From positions 1 to 26,733 of the forward strand of contig CAIYYW010000066.1 in the NCBI GenBank assembly GCA_903930515.1: a stretch of DNA of 26,733 bases. Direction: 5' to 3'. The notes under the pieces are model-generated. The model made no database searches. It was not told the DNA's origin and was given only the letters and a program-made list of their open reading frames with translations. How positions within the stretch are numbered: position 1 is the stretch's first letter; each line of letters starts with the position of its first letter. Below, in pieces: positions 1 to 7,944 of this stretch. A program made the translations under genes and the position numbers. This DNA comes from an uncultured delta proteobacterium (GTDB taxonomy: Bacteria > RBG-13-61-14 > DRUE01).

Positions 1-212
1 ATTTTTACCTGGCGCAGTTCTTTGCAGACCTCCAGGCCGTCCTTGCGGGGAAGGATTAAATCCAAAACGATCAGGTCGTAATCCTCGGACTCCGCGGCGT
101 AAATGCCTTCCTCGCCGTCCTTGGCGATGTCCACCGAGTAACCCGCTTCCTCCAGGCCGCGCTTAATAAAACTCGCGACCTTCTTCTCGTCCTCTATTAC
201 CAGGATTCTCAT
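1..212 (-). CDS. Response regulator, receiver domain (partial, 3' end outside window)
   Basis: The first 70 codons of a two-component response regulator are present. The protein begins MRILVIEDEKKVASFIKRGL, with the acidic pair (ED) near residues 7-8. The phospho-acceptor Asp lies in the stretch IVLDLILPRKDGLEV, as in OmpR/PhoB-type regulators. Such proteins take a phosphoryl group from a sensor kinase and usually bind DNA through a C-terminal winged helix, which would lie off the window. The ATG at 212 is preceded by AAAGG. A strong promoter sits just upstream, so it is probably transcribed on its own rather than only from the aminopeptidase gene 76 bp upstream. The output domain cannot be seen, so the subfamily is inferred. 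Confidence 0.9.
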   Translation of the reverse strand, partial: MRILVIEDEKKVASFIKRGLEEAGYSVDIAKDGEEGIYAAESEDYDLIVLDLILPRKDGLEVCKELRQVK

Positions 213-225
213 TTTCCAGCCTTTT

Positions 226-254
226 ATTTAATCGGTTGCTAAAACAAATGTCAA
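226..254 (-). promoter_or_regulatory. Sigma70-type promoter for the response regulator
   Basis: Read on the minus strand there is TTGACA (249-254), a 17-nt spacer and TTAAAT (226-231). The -35 is a perfect consensus and the -10 matches 4 of 6. The -10 ends only 13 nt before the ATG at 212, so the untranslated leader would be very short. Confidence 0.55.
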
Positions 255-288
255 GTTAGATGGATTCCCCCCCCAGCCCGAAAACAAC

Positions 289-1764
289 TTAGCGCGTTTT
301 CTCAACTTGTTCAAGGTATCTGACCAACAAACGCAATCCCTTTCCGGTCGGGCCCCGGCCCAAGTAGGGATGAGCCTCGTCCGCCCAGGCCGTGCCCGCG
401 ATGTCCAGGTGCGCCCAGGGGACCTCGCCCACGAAATGTTTCAGGAAAATGCCGGCCACGATGGTTCCGGCCTCTCTTCCCCAGTTGCCGTTCTTAAGCT
501 CGGCCGCATCGCTCTTGAGCAACTCCAGATAGTCGTCCCAGAGCGGCAGGATCCAGCAGCGCTCCCCGGAAAGAGCGCCCGATTGGCTGATCCTGGAAAG
601 GAGTTCCTCGCTGTTCCCCATCAGGCCGATCGCGAACCTGCCCAGCGCCATCCGGCAGGCCCCGGTCAGGGTGGCGATGTCAATCATCTGCTTCGGCTTG
701 AGCCTCCGGCAATGATACAACCCGTCCGCAAGGATCAGTCTCCCCTCCGCGTCCGTGCTGATCACCTCCACCGTGGTCCCGTCCGCCATCCGGATAATAT
801 CCCCCGGACGCTGCGCCGCCCCGCCCGGCATATTTTCCACCAGCGGGATCACTCCCGCCAGGTTCAGCTTCAAATCCAACCTCGCCGCGGCGCGCATAAC
901 CCCCAGCACCACGGCCGCGCCCGTCATATCGTCCTTCATCGTCTCCATTCCCTGCGGAGGCTTCAGCGAGATGCCCCCGGTGTCAAAGGTCACCCCCTTG
1001 CCCACCAGCCCGATCGTTCCCTCGCGGACGGATGCGCCCCGGTAGCTTAGCTCCACCAGTCTCGCCGGACGACGGCTTCCCTGGCCGACCCGGACAATTC
1101 CGTTGTAGCCCATCCTGGACAAGGCCTTCTCGTCATAGACCTTGACCTTGAAGCCAAACCTCCGACCCGACCGCCGGGCTTCTTCCGCGAACTTCTCCGG
1201 CCAGAGTTCCGACCCGGGCTTATTAACCAACTCTCGCGCAAAACAATGCTCTTCCCCAACCACTTGCGCCAAAAAAAGCGCATCCCTCGCTTTTTTATCC
1301 GCGCCTAAAATCCAGACTTCCTTGGGAAAAACGCGGTCCGGCTTCTTGAACTCCGAATACCGGTAACTCGCGAACCAGAACGCCTCTCCCGCGGCCCGAG
1401 CCTCTTCCTCCAAACTCAGCCCGCTTTCCCCCGGATCAAGCAGTTCCACCTCAACCCGGCTGACCTTATATCCGGAAATCCGTTTCAGGCCCGATGCCAC
1501 CGCCTCGCGGAAGACTTCCCCGTTCAAGCCCTTCCGTTCTCCCACCCCCAGCAATACCGCAAGCCGCCACCGGCCGGAAGGCAGAACCAGCAGTTCCGAT
1601 TCCTTGCGCTTGCCCTTGAAGCCCAGCTCCAAGATCCGGCTGAGACCGCCCTGGCTGAGCCGGTCAACCTGTTTCGACGCCTGGCTCAGAGGTTTTTCCT
1701 TCTGGCATAAAAAAATGAAAACCGCCTCCGGCTTTCCCGGGCATCTTCCCGCAAATAAATTCAT
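289..1764 (-). CDS. pepA: Leucyl aminopeptidase (peptidase family M17)
   Basis: This is a cytosolic M17 aminopeptidase that removes N-terminal residues from peptides using two metal ions. The metal and catalytic motifs are all visible: GKGVTFDTGG gives K256 and D261, MKDDMTG gives D279, and STDAEGRL gives D338, E340 and R342. Most family members read NTDAEGRL, so Asn to Ser is a small change. From the ATG at 1764 the protein is 491 aa, close to the roughly 500 aa norm. That start has GGAGG five nt upstream. A longer reading frame runs back to 1872, but the added codons come only from palindromic repeats, so I reject that extension. The gene lies 110 bp downstream of the ferredoxin-ASKHA gene, in the same direction. 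Confidence 0.95.
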   Translation of the reverse strand: MNLFAGRCPGKPEAVFIFLCQKEKPLSQASKQVDRLSQGGLSRILELGFKGKRKESELLVLPSGRWRLAVLLGVGERKGLNGEVFREAVASGLKRISGYKVSRVEVELLDPGESGLSLEEEARAAGEAFWFASYRYSEFKKPDRVFPKEVWILGADKKARDALFLAQVVGEEHCFARELVNKPGSELWPEKFAEEARRSGRRFGFKVKVYDEKALSRMGYNGIVRVGQGSRRPARLVELSYRGASVREGTIGLVGKGVTFDTGGISLKPPQGMETMKDDMTGAAVVLGVMRAAARLDLKLNLAGVIPLVENMPGGAAQRPGDIIRMADGTTVEVISTDAEGRLILADGLYHCRRLKPKQMIDIATLTGACRMALGRFAIGLMGNSEELLSRISQSGALSGERCWILPLWDDYLELLKSDAAELKNGNWGREAGTIVAGIFLKHFVGEVPWAHLDIAGTAWADEAHPYLGRGPTGKGLRLLVRYLEQVEKTR

Positions 1765-1782
1765 CCATTCCTCCTTCCTGAA

Positions 1783-1838
1783 TGTGCGAGCGCCTTCAGG
1801 CGCGATACCTTCTTGTGCGAGCGCCTTCAGGCGCGATA
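1783..1838. repeat. Palindromic repeat family A, two tandem copies
   Basis: Two identical 25-bp copies (1783-1807 and 1814-1838) are separated by 6 bp. Each contains the palindrome GCGCC-TTCA-GGCGC. A third copy, identical over 23 bp, is at 17254-17276. This is a dispersed REP-like or MITE-like element placed between genes. Two copies with a 6-bp gap do not make a CRISPR array. Confidence 0.85.
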
Positions 1839-1845
1839 AATTCAT

Positions 1846-1868
1846 GGCGCAGACACTCCTGTCTGCGC
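1846..1868. repeat. Palindromic repeat family B, intergenic copy
   Basis: This is a perfect 9-bp stem (GCGCAGACA / TGTCTGCGC) with a CTCC loop at 1847-1868. It matches the copy at 2386-2407 at 20 of 22 positions. It lies just after the end of the ferredoxin-ASKHA gene and next to the family A repeats, so this gap has collected at least three small elements. It could form an RNA hairpin in the transcript that reaches pepA. Confidence 0.8.
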
Positions 1869-1874
1869 ACAATT

Positions 1875-3392
1875 TTAAAATCTCATATTCTCAATAAATC
1901 TGTCGATAAAGTCCGGGTCCGCGTAAAGCTCAACATGCTCGGCCTTTCTTGCCAGGTCGCGCGCGAACTCAAACGACTCCCGCTTCAGCATCATCCCGCA
2001 TCCCATTCCCGCGGCATTGGCAAAGACCTTGATCCGGTCCCGGCTCAAGGCCGGCGTCAGCCCCAACTCCAGCGCGTCCCCAACCTCTATCCTCGCGCCG
2101 AACGATCCGGTCAAGACCAATTCGTCCAAATCATCCGCCTTCAAATTCAGCCGCCTGAGTAAAACCTCCATCGCCGCCCGGATCGCACCCTTGGCCTTCT
2201 GGACCTCCCGCACATCCGACTGGGAAAGATAGACCTGCCGGTTCAAAAAAATTTTACCCCCCCTCATCCTCCCGGTCGCGTCTATTTTACCTTCTTTTCG
2301 GAAAAGGTTAACCAGGCTCAATAACCCCGACCCGGCAATGCCTTTTGCCTTTCCGCCTCCAATCACCTCAAGCTCTATCTTTAGGGGCGCAGACTCTCTT
2401 GTCTGCGATTTCTCATTCCTCCGCGCTGAAGTTATTGCTCCCCGGCCCGCTCTCATCCCGCAGTCAATGTTCACCCCTTCAAACGCCGGACCCGCGGCCG
2501 TGCTTGCCACCAGGATCTCCTTCCCGTCCGTTACCATCACTTCCCCGTTGGTCCCCAGGTCCACCGCGGCAAACGGCTTCTTGCGGGTCGCGAATCCGAG
2601 ATAGATCAGGCAGGAGAGCGCGTCCGAGCCGACAAACCCTCCGATCAAAGGCGGAACCCAGACCTCAATCCCGGTTCCGAAAACAAGCGTGTTTATTTTT
2701 CTATCTTTCCGATCAATCGGTTGAAAAGGCAGTTTCATCAGGCTTTCAACCGGAAGCCCCAATAGTAGATGATGCATCGCGCTGTTCCCGACCACTACCG
2801 CCCGCTTGATCTCCTTGAGCTGTCCCCTGTTCAGGCCCAATCCCGAAATCGCCTTTTCAATGCTCTCCCGGCCCAGCCTTTTCAAATCTTTGGACCTGCC
2901 CTGGCAGGCCGCTTCCATACGGCTGATCACTTCCGCGCCGAAACCGGTCTGCTGGTTCAAGACCGCGTTGCCTTTATGGATGATCCCGTCGCGGAGCGTG
3001 ACCAGGAACGCGGCCACCGTGGTGGTTCCCAGATCAACCGCGATCCCGAACGGCCCTTTCAAACTCTCCACCGGATACGCCCCGGAAAATATCTTGTCCG
3101 TGACCACTGCCCCGGTCGGGAGCGAAATCTCCGCCTCGCCCATCACCCGGGCCTGGCAGGCCAGCCGAAGGCCGGCCTTAAAATTTTTCTTGGAAATAAA
3201 TTTTAATTCCGCCGGACCCGGCTTGCTCAATGCTCCCCTGGCGATCACCCGGCATTTCCCGCAACTGCCCCTGCCCGCGCACGGCCTTTCCATAAAAAAT
3301 CCCGACCCCAAAACCAGGTCCGCGATCAACTCCCCCTTCTTCCCGCAGACCTCAACCGTTTCCTTCTCCACCCTAATTTTTATCTTTGCCAT
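1875..3392 (-). CDS. 2Fe-2S ferredoxin / ASKHA-domain protein (RACo-like, DUF4445)
   Basis: The N-terminus is a plant-type [2Fe-2S] domain with C38, C44, C47 and C79 (PCAGRGSCGKCRV then LACQ). A long ASKHA-fold ATPase domain follows, with AVDLGTTTVAAFLV, AVDLGTNGEVM, GIAGSGLLSL and LTGSFGARIE. This is the architecture of reductive activators of corrinoid proteins (RACo/RamA-like), which use ATP to reduce Co(II) to Co(I). No corrinoid protein or methyltransferase lies in the window, so the partner is unknown. The start at 3392 gives 505 aa and has GAGG upstream. A frame reaching 3521 exists but would add non-conserved residues. An in-frame palindromic repeat adds a short segment near residues 329-336. 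Confidence 0.88.
   Translation of the reverse strand: MAKIKIRVEKETVEVCGKKGELIADLVLGSGFFMERPCAGRGSCGKCRVIARGALSKPGPAELKFISKKNFKAGLRLACQARVMGEAEISLPTGAVVTDKIFSGAYPVESLKGPFGIAVDLGTTTVAAFLVTLRDGIIHKGNAVLNQQTGFGAEVISRMEAACQGRSKDLKRLGRESIEKAISGLGLNRGQLKEIKRAVVVGNSAMHHLLLGLPVESLMKLPFQPIDRKDRKINTLVFGTGIEVWVPPLIGGFVGSDALSCLIYLGFATRKKPFAAVDLGTNGEVMVTDGKEILVASTAAGPAFEGVNIDCGMRAGRGAITSARRNEKSQTRESAPLKIELEVIGGGKAKGIAGSGLLSLVNLFRKEGKIDATGRMRGGKIFLNRQVYLSQSDVREVQKAKGAIRAAMEVLLRRLNLKADDLDELVLTGSFGARIEVGDALELGLTPALSRDRIKVFANAAGMGCGMMLKRESFEFARDLARKAEHVELYADPDFIDRFIENMRF
2386..2407. repeat. Palindromic repeat family B, copy inside a coding sequence
   Basis: The stem CGCAGAC / GTCTGCG with a 6-nt loop (2388-2407) is 20 of 22 identical to the intergenic copy at 1846-1867. 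It lies in frame within the ASKHA domain gene and encodes the residues SQTRESAP. These fall between the conserved GMRAGRGAI motif and the GIAGSG motif. Confidence 0.75.
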
Positions 3393-3418
3393 TTGTTCCA
3401 ATCCTCTAAAACCCAATA

Positions 3419-3447
3419 AATTTACCCTAAACCCATAGAGAACGCAA
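3419..3447 (-). promoter_or_regulatory. Candidate promoter for the ferredoxin-ASKHA / pepA genes
   Basis: On the minus strand there is TTGCGT (3442-3447), a 17-nt spacer and TAAATT (3419-3424). The -10 ends 26 nt before the ATG at 3392, leaving room for the GAGG ribosome site. The -35 is weak beyond its TTG. Confidence 0.4.
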
Positions 3448-3514
3448 AAAAGAAATCGGGTCAAGGGAAACGGTTTCCGGGTTTCCGGGGTTTTGCCGCC
3501 TTTCTGAATAAACA

Positions 3515-3543
3515 TTGACAATCCGGCCGGTTGCCGTTAAATT
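3515..3543 (+). promoter_or_regulatory. Promoter for the TPR-kinase operon
   Basis: A perfect TTGACA (3515-3520), a 17-nt spacer and TAAATT (3538-3543) are seen. The -10 ends 9 nt before the ATG at 3553. Transcription would start about 3 nt before the ATG, so the GAGGGGG that looks like a ribosome site may not be in the mRNA. Confidence 0.55.
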
Positions 3544-3552
3544 GAGGGGGAA

Positions 3553-5991
3553 ATGGATCAGGTGATAGAGCTTTTGAGGGACTATCTGGGCCCGGTCTGG
3601 GAGGCGGTGATCTCGGTGGTGGAAAATGTTCTGCTCTACTGGGACATCTACCTGGGCTGGTTGCCATACAGCCGGTATATCCTGCTGGGCCTGATCGCGC
3701 TGATCCTGCTGGCTCCGATAATTTTGTATCTGTGGTTAAAGCGGAAGCCTAAACCGCCGGGCAGGCTCCGGACCGGGAAAGACCTCAAGCGGGAGGCTAG
3801 TTGGTGCGAGAAGAACAAGGAATATGTCCGGGCCGGGGAGCTTTACGAGCAGATTGAAAAATATCAGAAAGCGATTGAGATGTATCAATTGGGGAGGAGT
3901 CCGGAGCGGGCGTCCCGGATTTATCTGGAGCATTTCAAGGATTTTGAAAAGGCGCTCTCGGTGTTATTGACGGAGGGGTTTTACGAGCAAGCCGGGATCT
4001 TGTGCGGACAACATGGGAAGTTTAATCAGGCCGGGGAATACCTGGAAAAGGCTAGGAAGCCCAGAAGCGCGGCGGAGATGTATGAGAAGGCGAAGGATTA
4101 CGGCAAGGCCGCGATTTTATACGAGCAAGGGGGTTTTACCGAGGAAGCCGCGGACAGTTACGGGTTAGCCGAAGATTATCAGAAAGGGGCGGCCCTGTAT
4201 GAGAAGGTCTGGAAGGAAAACCTGCGTCATCTGGGAACGGATGGTTCGCAAAAGTTCCGGGAGAAGTTCGACCAGATCGCCAAGAAGGCTGCGTTTTTTT
4301 ACAAGAAGTCCGGGGATTTGAAGAAGTCGGCGGAAATCCTGGACCAGAGCGGGATGTGCAGGTACGCGGCCGAGATGTATGTATTGGCGGGAGATTCTGC
4401 CAAGGCGGGCGAGGCATATTTGAAGATGCAGGAGGAGTTGAAGGCCGCGGAGATGTTTGAGCGGGTCGGGGATGCGCGCCGGGCCGCGGAGATCAAGGCC
4501 CATTACTACCAGAAGCAGGGACAGGCCAGCGAGGCGGTGAAATATTTTGAGCAGGCGGAGGATTATTTAACCGCGGCGGATATTTACGCCTCTTTGGGGG
4601 ACAAAAAGAAGGCCGCGGAGTTGTATCTCAAGGGTGGGGACAGCCGGATTGCCGCGGAGACTTTTTATGTCAGCGGGGAAAAGGGCAAGGCCGCGGAATC
4701 GTATGAGGTTAGCGGGAACCTGGAGATGGCGATCCAGGTTTACCAGGAGCTGGGGGATCAGGAGCAATTGAGCCGGCTGTACGAAAAGGCCGGCCGTTAT
4801 TACGAGGCCGCGGTATCGTATCAAAGCCGGGGCCAGATGGACCGGGCGCTGGGGCATCTCGCCAGGATCATTGAATCCGATCCGCATTACCAGGAAGGCT
4901 TGAAGCTGGCCGGGGATATTTTATTTGACCTGGCCAAATACGATCAGGCCTTTAATTATTACCGGACCTTGGCGTCCAAGAAGCCGTTTGATCCCGGCAA
5001 CCTCGACCTCTATTACCGGATGGCGCGGATCTACGAGCAGATGGGGCAGGTGAATTACGCCCAGGGTTTGTATCAGCGGATTTACGCGGTGGACCCGCAT
5101 TTTCAGGAGGTCACGCTCCGGCTCCAGGAAGTCAGCCGGAAGATGACCGGAGGGGCCGGGCCGGCCACTACCATCGCCGGGACCCCTCCCCCCGGGGCGC
5201 AGCAGGGATTCCGCTACCAGGTGGAGAAAGAGATCGGAAGGGGCGGGATGGGCGTGGTGTATCTGGCCAAGGACATCAATCTGGGACGGATGGTTGCGTA
5301 CAAGGTTTTGCCCCAGGAGATGAAAAATCATCCGGAAATTGTGGCCAACTTCTTCCGCGAAGCCAAAAGCCTGGCCCAGCTCAACCACCCCTACATCGTG
5401 TCCATTTATGACAGCGGAGAATATATGGGGAACTACTTCATCGTGATGGAGTTCGTGGAGGGAGAAGACCTCAAGTTGCTCGGGAAGCAGTCCCGCCGGG
5501 TTCCGCTCCGGATCGGGATGGAGATTTTCAAGCAACTGGCCCAGGCCCTTGATTACGCTCATTCCAAGAAGATCATCCACCGCGACATCAAGCCCTCCAA
5601 CATTATGTGGACGCAGAACCAGATCATCAAGATTATGGATTTCGGGCTGGCGAAGTTATTGGAGGAAGTAAAAACCGGGAGGACTTTGGTTAGCGGGACG
5701 CCCCTGTATATGTCCCCGGAGCAGACCTTGGGGAAGCCGCTGGATCATCGGACCGATATTTACAGCGCCGGCGCCACCATGTATGAGTTGTTCTGCGGCC
5801 AGCCGCCTTTCCTGGATGGCGACATCGGGTATCATCAGATCCATACCCCGCCCCGTCCGCCCAAGGAGCTTAACGCGGAAATACCGGACGAGCTGAGCGG
5901 GATCATTTTGAAATGCCTGGCCAAGGACCCGGATCAGCGCTACCAGGGCGCGCGCGAGTTGTATCTGGATTTAAAGGGGTTGGAGAGGTGA
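3553..5991 (+). CDS. Membrane-anchored 13-residue-repeat/TPR scaffold fused to a Ser/Thr protein kinase
   Basis: This is an 812-aa protein. Residues about 42-62 form one transmembrane helix followed by a basic stretch (LKRKPKP). Residues 94-224 and 246-431 hold 24 near-perfect tandem units of 13 residues with consensus A-A/G-x-x-Y-x-x-x-G-D-x-x-K. Residues about 432-532 look like ordinary TPRs. After a Gly/Pro linker, residues 555-812 are a complete Hanks-type kinase with a GRGGMGVVY loop, K584 in VAYK, HRDIKPSN (H676), DFG (D696) and SPEQ. The kinase should therefore be active and cytoplasmic, tethered by the N-terminus, the reverse of PknB. The repeats probably form an alpha-solenoid that binds proteins. 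It starts an operon, and the next gene begins 3 bp after its stop. The kinase substrate is unknown. Confidence 0.9.
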   Translation: MDQVIELLRDYLGPVWEAVISVVENVLLYWDIYLGWLPYSRYILLGLIALILLAPIILYLWLKRKPKPPGRLRTGKDLKREASWCEKNKEYVRAGELYEQIEKYQKAIEMYQLGRSPERASRIYLEHFKDFEKALSVLLTEGFYEQAGILCGQHGKFNQAGEYLEKARKPRSAAEMYEKAKDYGKAAILYEQGGFTEEAADSYGLAEDYQKGAALYEKVWKENLRHLGTDGSQKFREKFDQIAKKAAFFYKKSGDLKKSAEILDQSGMCRYAAEMYVLAGDSAKAGEAYLKMQEELKAAEMFERVGDARRAAEIKAHYYQKQGQASEAVKYFEQAEDYLTAADIYASLGDKKKAAELYLKGGDSRIAAETFYVSGEKGKAAESYEVSGNLEMAIQVYQELGDQEQLSRLYEKAGRYYEAAVSYQSRGQMDRALGHLARIIESDPHYQEGLKLAGDILFDLAKYDQAFNYYRTLASKKPFDPGNLDLYYRMARIYEQMGQVNYAQGLYQRIYAVDPHFQEVTLRLQEVSRKMTGGAGPATTIAGTPPPGAQQGFRYQVEKEIGRGGMGVVYLAKDINLGRMVAYKVLPQEMKNHPEIVANFFREAKSLAQLNHPYIVSIYDSGEYMGNYFIVMEFVEGEDLKLLGKQSRRVPLRIGMEIFKQLAQALDYAHSKKIIHRDIKPSNIMWTQNQIIKIMDFGLAKLLEEVKTGRTLVSGTPLYMSPEQTLGKPLDHRTDIYSAGATMYELFCGQPPFLDGDIGYHQIHTPPRPPKELNAEIPDELSGIILKCLAKDPDQRYQGARELYLDLKGLER

Positions 5992-5994
5992 GGG

Positions 5995-6642
5995 ATGATT
6001 TTCAAATATTTTGAGACCGGGCCGCTGATGGTGAACTGCTATATCGTGGGAGACGAGCAAAGCAAGGAAGCGGTGGTGATAGATCCGGGCGGGGATGTGG
6101 AGACGATCCTGGCGGAGCTGAAAGAGGACCACCTGAAATGCAAGATGATCATTGACACCCATTGTCATTTTGATCATATCGGCGGGAACAAGGGTTTGAA
6201 GGAAAAAACCGGCGCGCCCATATATATTCATCCGCTGGAAAAAGACCTGCTCGGTTCAATGAGCGAGATGGCGATGTATTTCGGGGCGGAAGCTGAAAAG
6301 TCTCCGCCCGCGGACGGGTTCCTGAACGAGGGAGACATCGTCAAGGTGGGCAAGGACCTGGAACTGCAGGTCCTGCATACGCCCGGACATTCGCCCGGAA
6401 GCATCACCCTCTGTCTCAAGGACCGCAACCTCGCGATCGTGGGAGATGTGCTGTTCCAGTTCAGCATCGGCCGGACCGACTTCCCGGGCGGGAGCCACCC
6501 GGAGTTGATCAAGAGCATCAAGACCAAGCTCTACCCGCTGGGGGACAACTGCGGGATATATCCCGGGCACGGACCTCCCACCACGATCAAGCAGGAAAAG
6601 AAACACAATCCCTTCTTGCAGGAAGGCGCGGAATTGGAGTAA
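5995..6642 (+). CDS. MBL-fold metallohydrolase, glyoxalase II-like
   Basis: This 215-aa single-domain enzyme has the binuclear metal site of the glyoxalase II group. The ligands are in THCHFDHIGG (HxHxDH), HTPGHSPGS, VGDVLF and YPGHGPPT. Family members hydrolyse thioesters such as S-lactoylglutathione or bacillithiol/CoA-linked analogues, and the short length without the C-terminal glyoxalase II domain fits the widespread YcbL-like group. The ATG lies 3 bp after the kinase stop, and its ribosome site (GAGGTGAGGG) overlaps the kinase gene, so the two are translationally coupled. The exact substrate cannot be told. Confidence 0.9.
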   Translation: MIFKYFETGPLMVNCYIVGDEQSKEAVVIDPGGDVETILAELKEDHLKCKMIIDTHCHFDHIGGNKGLKEKTGAPIYIHPLEKDLLGSMSEMAMYFGAEAEKSPPADGFLNEGDIVKVGKDLELQVLHTPGHSPGSITLCLKDRNLAIVGDVLFQFSIGRTDFPGGSHPELIKSIKTKLYPLGDNCGIYPGHGPPTTIKQEKKHNPFLQEGAELE

Positions 6643-6653
6643 GATAGAAGCAG

Positions 6654-7844
6654 ATGCTGAAGAACCGACAGGTATTATTGGGAGTGTCCGGCGGGATCGC
6701 CGCGTATAAGATTTGCGAGTTGGTGCGGTTGCTGATCCGGGCCGGGGCCAAGGTCCAGGTGGTGATGACCGAGAACGCCGCCCGGTTTGTGAACCCGCTG
6801 ACCTTTGAGACCCTCTCCCAGAAGCCGGTCCATATCCGGATGTTTGATTCGGGTACCGGCCCGCTCAAGCATATTGAGCTTGCGGACAAGGCCGAGTTGT
6901 TGGCGATCGCTCCCGCGACCGCGGACATCATCGGCAAGATCGCGAACGGGGTCGCCGACGACCTGCTTTCAACGCTCTATCTCGCGACCAAAGCCAAGGT
7001 CCTGGTCTGCCCGGCGATGAATGTGAATATGTATGAGCATCCCGCGGTTCAGGACAATTTGATCAATCTAAAAAGCCGGGGCGTGATGGTCCTGGAGCCG
7101 GATTCCGGAGAACTGGCCTGCGGTTGGGAAGGCAAGGGGAGACTGCCCGAGCCGGAAGTGATCCTGGAAGCCTGCGAATATGCGGTGGTGGAAAAGGATT
7201 TCAGCGGCAAAATGTTTATGATCACCGCCGGGCCGACCCGCGAGGCGATTGACCCGGTCCGATTCATTTCCAACCGCAGTTCCGGCAAAATGGGATACGC
7301 CCTCTCCCGCGCGGCCAAGGCCAGGGGAGCCGAAGTGATCCTGATCTCCGGACCCACCAACCTCCGGGCGCCCCTGGGGGTGAAGCTGGTCCGGGTGGAA
7401 AACGCGGAGCAGATGATGAAGGCTTGCGCCAAATATTCCCAGGACGCGGATGTGATCATCAAAGCCGCGGCCGTGGCCGATTTCACCCCCCGGATCAAGG
7501 CCGGGGCCAAGATCAAAAAGGAGAAAGGCGCGCCGGTGCTGGAGTTCACCAGAACCCCGGACATCCTGGGCGAGCTGGGGAGCAGGAAGCGCAAGGATCA
7601 GTTCCTGGTCGGGTTTGCCGCGGAGACCGAGGACCTGGTCAAGAACGCCCAGAAAAAATTGAAAGAGAAAAACCTGGATTTGATCGTGGCCAACGATGTC
7701 AGCAAAAAAGGGGCCGGGTTTGATGTGGACACCAATATCGCCACCATCCTGCCCCGAGCCGGCCGGACCGAATACCTGCCCAAACTCACCAAGCTGGAAC
7801 TGAGCTATAAAATCCTGGACAAAATTATAAAACTTTTTCCATAA
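6654..7844 (+). CDS. coaBC: Bifunctional phosphopantothenoylcysteine decarboxylase / phosphopantothenate-cysteine ligase
   Basis: This enzyme performs two steps of coenzyme A synthesis: ligation of cysteine to 4'-phosphopantothenate, then FMN-dependent decarboxylation. The N-terminal CoaC half shows GVSGGIAAYK, the active-site His in KHIELADKAELL, the PAMN motif (CPAMNVNMYEHP) and the Cys flap ACGWEGKGRL. The C-terminal CoaB half shows ITAGPTREAIDPVRFISNRS and KAAAVADFTP with its catalytic Lys. The length of 396 aa is normal. It is third in the kinase operon, 11 bp after the MBL gene. The ribosome site is weak (GGAG about 15 nt upstream), so translation probably depends on coupling. coaD lies in another operon at 25317-25805. 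Confidence 0.96.
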   Translation: MLKNRQVLLGVSGGIAAYKICELVRLLIRAGAKVQVVMTENAARFVNPLTFETLSQKPVHIRMFDSGTGPLKHIELADKAELLAIAPATADIIGKIANGVADDLLSTLYLATKAKVLVCPAMNVNMYEHPAVQDNLINLKSRGVMVLEPDSGELACGWEGKGRLPEPEVILEACEYAVVEKDFSGKMFMITAGPTREAIDPVRFISNRSSGKMGYALSRAAKARGAEVILISGPTNLRAPLGVKLVRVENAEQMMKACAKYSQDADVIIKAAAVADFTPRIKAGAKIKKEKGAPVLEFTRTPDILGELGSRKRKDQFLVGFAAETEDLVKNAQKKLKEKNLDLIVANDVSKKGAGFDVDTNIATILPRAGRTEYLPKLTKLELSYKILDKIIKLFP

Positions 7845-7908
7845 AACAAACCAGGGCCAAAAAATAATTCCGGAAGAATAAAATGGGGGAAAAGGGATCC
7901 GCCTTAAC

Positions 7909-7937
7909 TTGATTCCATCCCCGCAATCAGATAAATT
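7909..7937 (+). promoter_or_regulatory. Candidate promoter for the GlpX-like phosphatase
   Basis: TTGATT (7909-7914), a 17-nt spacer and TAAATT (7932-7937) are seen. The predicted start site, near 7944, falls exactly at the first base of the first GC hairpin. The spacing and -10 match the promoters at 3515 and 3419. Confidence 0.4.
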
Positions 7938-7944
7938 CAAAAAG

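Noticed and set aside
1783-1838. CRISPR-like direct repeats
   Set aside because: There are only two copies with a 6-bp gap, and a third lies 15 kb away without spacers or cas genes.
1765-1872. Upstream extension of the leucyl aminopeptidase reading frame
   Set aside because: These codons fall in palindromic repeats, while the ATG at 1764 has a strong GGAGG site and gives the normal family length.
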